DNA of 47,074 bases from Bacilli bacterium (GTDB lineage: Bacteria > Bacillota > Bacilli > Alicyclobacillales > SLC66), in NCBI GenBank assembly GCA_013044175.1, contig JABEUY010000141.1, positions 1-47,074 on the forward strand, read 5' to 3'. Shown one piece after another: positions 44,045 to 47,074 of the stretch. Both the position numbers and the translations under genes were made by a program. Within the stretch, counting starts at the first letter, position 1. Every line of letters starts with the position of its first letter. The notes beneath the pieces were generated by a model. The model did not search any database, was not told the DNA's origin, and saw only the letters and a list, made by a program, of their open reading frames with translations.

Positions 44045-45400
44045 TCACACCGCGTTTTCTATGAAATTTCTCACTTCTAGAACAATTTTATCGAGATCAA
44101 CCCGGAATAATCCAGGATAAACGCCAACAACAAAAGTATTTTCCGTTATATAATTTGTATTTTCTAAATCACCTATTAGGCGATATTTAGTAAAATCATT
44201 TCTAATTTCATCAAAACAAGGATGCTTTATTAAATTACCAGCAAAAAGCATTCTCGTTTGTACGCCTTTCTTCTCAAGATAGGATACTATTTCATTTCTT
44301 GAAAATGGCGCTTCTTTTTTCAAAGTTAAAACAAAAGAAAACCAGCTAGGATCAGTTTCACCTTGAATTTCAGGGAGATAAAATAAATGTTGGTATTGAT
44401 CAAGTTTTTCCCTTAAGTAGTTCCAATTTTCTTTTCTTTTTTCGATAAAATATTCGAGTTTATCGAGTTGAGCCATCCCTATGGAGGCTTGCATATCGGT
44501 TGCTTTTAAATTATAGCCAAAATGAGAATAAATATATTTATGATCATAGCCATAAGGTAATTGTCCTAATTGATGCTTAAATCGAATACCACATGTGTTA
44601 TCTCGACCTGCTTCACACCAGCAATCTCTTCCCCAGTCCCGAAATGACTCAGCAATCTTCTTAAGAAGTGGATTATCCGTATAAACTGCACCGCCCTCTC
44701 CCATAGTAATGTGGTGAGGTGGATAAAAACTTGACGTAGCTATATCACCAAATGTACCAGTAAGTTTCCATGTGTCATTGTTCAAAACTCTCGACCCTAG
44801 TGCATCGCAATTATCCTCAATTAGCCACAAATGATGTCTTTCGCAAAATCGCTTTATGGTCGTTACATCAAAAGGATTTCCCATTGTATGAGCAATCATC
44901 ACTGCTTTCGTTCTTGGCGAAAGCGCATCATCCAGTTGACGAACATCCAGATTGTAAGAAGGAATTTCAATATCTAAAAATACGGGTACCGCACCGTATT
45001 GTACGATCGGGGCAACCGTAGTTGGAAAACCTGCTGCTACCGTTATAACCTCATCGCCACGTTGAATACGACGGTCACCTAATTCCCAAGCTGTCAATGT
45101 CATAAAAGCTAATAAATTAGCTGAAGACCCTGAATTCACAAGGAGCGAATACCTTACGCCCAACCATTGCGCTAATTTTTTCTCGAAAAGGACTGTATTT
45201 TTTCCACCAGTCAACCAAAAATCTAGCGTGGAATTAGTCAACGCCAACATCTCATTTTCATCAAAAACCCTACCCGCATAAGGAATGTAGGTTTTAGGTT
45301 CCTCGGTTTCAACAAAGCGCATTTGGTATATCTCATCAAAATACGCTTTGACAGCATGTAAAACATTATTTCTCAATTCACTTTCCCTAGAGTTTGACAT
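44045..45400 (-). CDS. rfbH: CDP-4-keto-6-deoxyglucose 3-dehydrase (E1, RfbH/DdhC/AscC)
   Basis: This 451-aa PMP-dependent, iron-sulphur enzyme removes the C3 hydroxyl of CDP-4-keto-6-deoxyglucose. The aminotransferase lysine is replaced by His in SSFYPPHHITMGEGG (H230), the E1 hallmark. Cysteines C260-W-C262-x7-C270 and C198 (EDNCDALGS) supply the [2Fe-2S] cluster. The longest frame adds 37 N-terminal residues that overlap rfbG. ATG 45400 gives MSNSRESELRNNV, typical of the family, and overlaps the rfbG end by 14 bases, although its ribosome-binding site is weak. The usual partner reductase E3 is not in the window. Confidence 0.92.
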   Translation of the reverse strand: MSNSRESELRNNVLHAVKAYFDEIYQMRFVETEEPKTYIPYAGRVFDENEMLALTNSTLDFWLTGGKNTVLFEKKLAQWLGVRYSLLVNSGSSANLLAFMTLTAWELGDRRIQRGDEVITVAAGFPTTVAPIVQYGAVPVFLDIEIPSYNLDVRQLDDALSPRTKAVMIAHTMGNPFDVTTIKRFCERHHLWLIEDNCDALGSRVLNNDTWKLTGTFGDIATSSFYPPHHITMGEGGAVYTDNPLLKKIAESFRDWGRDCWCEAGRDNTCGIRFKHQLGQLPYGYDHKYIYSHFGYNLKATDMQASIGMAQLDKLEYFIEKRKENWNYLREKLDQYQHLFYLPEIQGETDPSWFSFVLTLKKEAPFSRNEIVSYLEKKGVQTRMLFAGNLIKHPCFDEIRNDFTKYRLIGDLENTNYITENTFVVGVYPGLFRVDLDKIVLEVRNFIENAV

Positions 45401-46484
45401 GACGTGATTGAACCATCCTTTCAAATTCTTCAATTTGAAGAGTAGTGGTTTTAACCATATTCTCATTATTATGAAATGAAGAAAACCAGTCGGCTGTAAA
45501 ACGCAACGCACTAGGAAGATCCAGTATTGGTTCCCATCCGAGATACTCTTTTGCTTTGTTTGAATTTAACCCCAAATACTTTTCTTCATGAAATTGTTGA
45601 TTATGCAAATTCACAATTTCATAGTATTGTAATCCAAACTGTGATAAAAGCAATGAAACAATTTCTTGAACCGTTTTCAAGGATTCCCTATTCGGACCAA
45701 AATTATAGGCTTGATCCAAATCATGATTGGGTGTGTCATATAATCGTTGAGCTAATAATAAATACCCATAAATCGGATCAAGTACATGCTGCCATGGACG
45801 AATTGCATCTGGGTTTCGAAGTTCTATGGGTTCCTTTCGAAATATCGATCGAATCATATCAGGTATCAATCTGTCTTTCGCAAAATCCCCTCCGCCAATA
45901 ACATTGCCAGCACGAACTGTAGCCATTCGTAAGGCCATGTCTCCTAAGCTGTTATGAAAAAATGATTGACGATAAGCATGGGTGATTAATTCCGCAGACG
46001 CTTTACTCGCCGAATAAACATCATTGCCCCCTAGTTTATCCTCTTCGGTAAAACAAACTGATGATCCCTTATTTTCGTAGCATTTATCTGTTGTTATATT
46101 TACAACAACTTTTAAAAATGAGCTAGTACGAGCAGCTTCTAGAACATTGGCCGTTCCAATGATATTGGTTGTAATTGTATCATAAGGATGTAGATACGAT
46201 TCCTTTACCAACGGTTGGGCGGCAAGATGGAATAAAATATCAGGTTGGACCTCTTCTAAAAATCCTTTGAGAAAATCCTTATCTCGTATATCGGCAAGTA
46301 CTCCTTTGGTGAAGAGTGAATTGATTTGAAGTAATTCATACATAGATGGCTGCGTTGGTGGAGCTAGTGAATAACCATACAACTGTGCACCTAACTTGGC
46401 AAGCCATGCAGATAGCCATGAACCTTTAAACCCAGTATGACCAGTAATCAAAACTTTTTTCCCACGCCAAAAATTATTGTCCAT
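45387..46484 (-). CDS. rfbG: CDP-glucose 4,6-dehydratase
   Basis: This 365-aa extended short-chain dehydrogenase has the RfbG start FWRGKKVLITGHTGFKGSWLSAWLAKLGA, active-site region NITTDKCYEN, YSASKASAE for YxxxK, and the typical RPWQHVLDPIYGYLLLAQRLY. It converts CDP-glucose to CDP-4-keto-6-deoxyglucose. ATG 46484 is 7 bases after the rfbF stop. It is followed by overlapping rfbH. Confidence 0.95.
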   Translation of the reverse strand: MDNNFWRGKKVLITGHTGFKGSWLSAWLAKLGAQLYGYSLAPPTQPSMYELLQINSLFTKGVLADIRDKDFLKGFLEEVQPDILFHLAAQPLVKESYLHPYDTITTNIIGTANVLEAARTSSFLKVVVNITTDKCYENKGSSVCFTEEDKLGGNDVYSASKASAELITHAYRQSFFHNSLGDMALRMATVRAGNVIGGGDFAKDRLIPDMIRSIFRKEPIELRNPDAIRPWQHVLDPIYGYLLLAQRLYDTPNHDLDQAYNFGPNRESLKTVQEIVSLLLSQFGLQYYEIVNLHNQQFHEEKYLGLNSNKAKEYLGWEPILDLPSALRFTADWFSSFHNNENMVKTTTLQIEEFERMVQSRHVKL

Positions 46485-46491
46485 ATACTCA

Positions 46492-47074
46492 TCACCACCT
46501 TACCCAAGGAGCTTCGTTGGATTGAAACAGTGTTTCTAATTTGTTCCTTTCCCACACAGTATCCATAGGTTGCCAAAACCCACTGTGTTTATAGGCAAAC
46601 AGTCGACCTTGCTCTGAGAATGGTAGTAGTATGTTACTTTCTAATTCTGTCTGATCGCCATCAATGAAGTCAAAAATGGATCGATTCATCACCATATAGC
46701 CTGCATTAATCCATGATCCTCCTTTTTCCGGCTTTTCAATAAATCCTTCTACTTTCGAGTTTTCATCAAGATTTAAAACACCAAATCGACCTTTTGGTTG
46801 GACGGAAGTAATCGTTATCGAACCTGAATGATTTCGATGGAAAGAGAGTAAATCATGTAGATTAACATCCGATAAACCATCACCATACGTAACCATAAAT
46901 TGATCCTCGTCAATATAGGGTGCTATTTTTTTTATTCTTCCTCCTGTCATGGTCGATAAACCAGTATCAACAAGTGTAATTCGCCATGGTTCTGCAACAT
47001 TATGATGAAACGTAACCGCATTATTATTTCTAAAATCAATCGTGATATCAGAGGCATGGAGATAATAATTCGAA
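46492..47074 (-). CDS. rfbF: glucose-1-phosphate cytidylyltransferase, 3' part (cut by window edge)
   Basis: The frame is open from the right edge to TAA at 46492 and encodes the last 194 residues. It reads through DITIDFRN, EPWRITLVDTG, STMTGGRIKKIAPYI, FMVTYGDGLSDVNL, FGVLNLDENSKVEGFIEKPEK, INAGYMVMNRSIF and a C-terminal WQPMDTVWERNKLE, all typical of RfbF. It makes CDP-glucose, the first step of CDP-dideoxyhexose synthesis. The start and the N-terminal nucleotide-binding loop lie outside the window. Confidence 0.94.
   Translation of the reverse strand, partial: SNYYLHASDITIDFRNNNAVTFHHNVAEPWRITLVDTGLSTMTGGRIKKIAPYIDEDQFMVTYGDGLSDVNLHDLLSFHRNHSGSITITSVQPKGRFGVLNLDENSKVEGFIEKPEKGGSWINAGYMVMNRSIFDFIDGDQTELESNILLPFSEQGRLFAYKHSGFWQPMDTVWERNKLETLFQSNEAPWVRW

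Noticed and set aside
1-47074. CRISPR arrays, tRNA or rRNA genes, insertion sequences, phage attachment sites
   Set aside because: None could be supported: no regular direct repeats with spacers, no cloverleaf or rRNA sequence, and no transposase or integrase motifs, even at the border of the glycan locus.

Overview
The window reads as a chromosomal segment of a low-to-mid G+C Firmicute of class Bacilli. The gene order rpsL-rpoC-rpoB-rplL-rplJ-rplA-rplK-nusG-secE-rpmG-sigH-rlmB-mrnC-cysS-cysE-gltX-ispF-ispD-yacL-disA-radA-clpC-mcsB-mcsA-ctsR is the classic Bacillus-type backbone, here all on the minus strand. Several details depart from Bacillus subtilis: pssA lies between disA and yacL, a ClC gene sits between sigH and rlmB where yacP is usually found, no L7Ae-like gene separates rpoC from rpsL, and a HAD phosphatase lies next to ctsR. 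These fit an Alicyclobacillaceae-like relative, but that placement is tentative. No rRNA, tRNA, CRISPR array or transposase was found, and no stretch above 300 bases lacks a gene.

Bases 1-12,700 (minus strand) hold the transcription/translation block: rpsL (5' part), rpoC, rpoB, an RsmC-like methyltransferase, rplL, rplJ, rplA, rplK, nusG, secE, rpmG and sigH. Readable signals include an L10 leader, four good sigma-A type promoters (before rpsL, rpoB, rplJ and rpmG) and strong terminators after rpoC, rplL and sigH. Non-ATG starts are common. For rpoC, rpoB and rplK the Shine-Dalgarno sequence places the real start three codons inside the longest open frame.

Bases 12,750-25,520 hold a ClC transporter, rlmB with a long Arg/Ser/Gly-rich tail, mrnC, cysS, cysE, gltX, the MEP-pathway pair ispF/ispD, yacL (PIN-TRAM), pssA, disA (c-di-AMP synthase) and radA, mostly tightly packed or overlapping. 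Bases 25,560-30,340 are the ctsR-mcsA-mcsB-clpC heat-shock/protein-arginine-phosphorylation operon. It has two recognisable CtsR operators around its promoter and a terminator after clpC. A HAD hydrolase and a divergent TetR regulator follow, the latter with an 18-bp dyad over its likely transcription start.

From about 31,900 to the right edge the sequence is visibly more A+T-rich and carries a surface-glycan locus, again all on the minus strand. In transcription order it begins with a CDP-3,6-dideoxyhexose module: rfbF (cut by the window edge), rfbG, rfbH and an NAD(P)-dependent sugar reductase. A 178-bp gap follows, then a ThDP enzyme of the acetolactate-synthase family and an unrecognised protein with SGNH-like motifs. 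Next is a nonulosonic (legionaminic-type) acid module: legB, legC, a ptmE-like CBS-nucleotidyltransferase, a neuD-type acetyltransferase, neuB and neuC. Two divergent Gfo/Idh/MocA oxidoreductases end the run, one lacking the usual catalytic lysine. The ThDP enzyme beside rfbFGH suggests a yersiniose-like branched octose. The neighbouring module suggests a legionaminic-type sugar. The combination of the two, with the SGNH-like protein and the odd oxidoreductase, is the most interesting system in the window. Missing from view are the CMP-nonulosonate synthetase, the RfbH-partner reductase (E3) and all glycosyltransferases.
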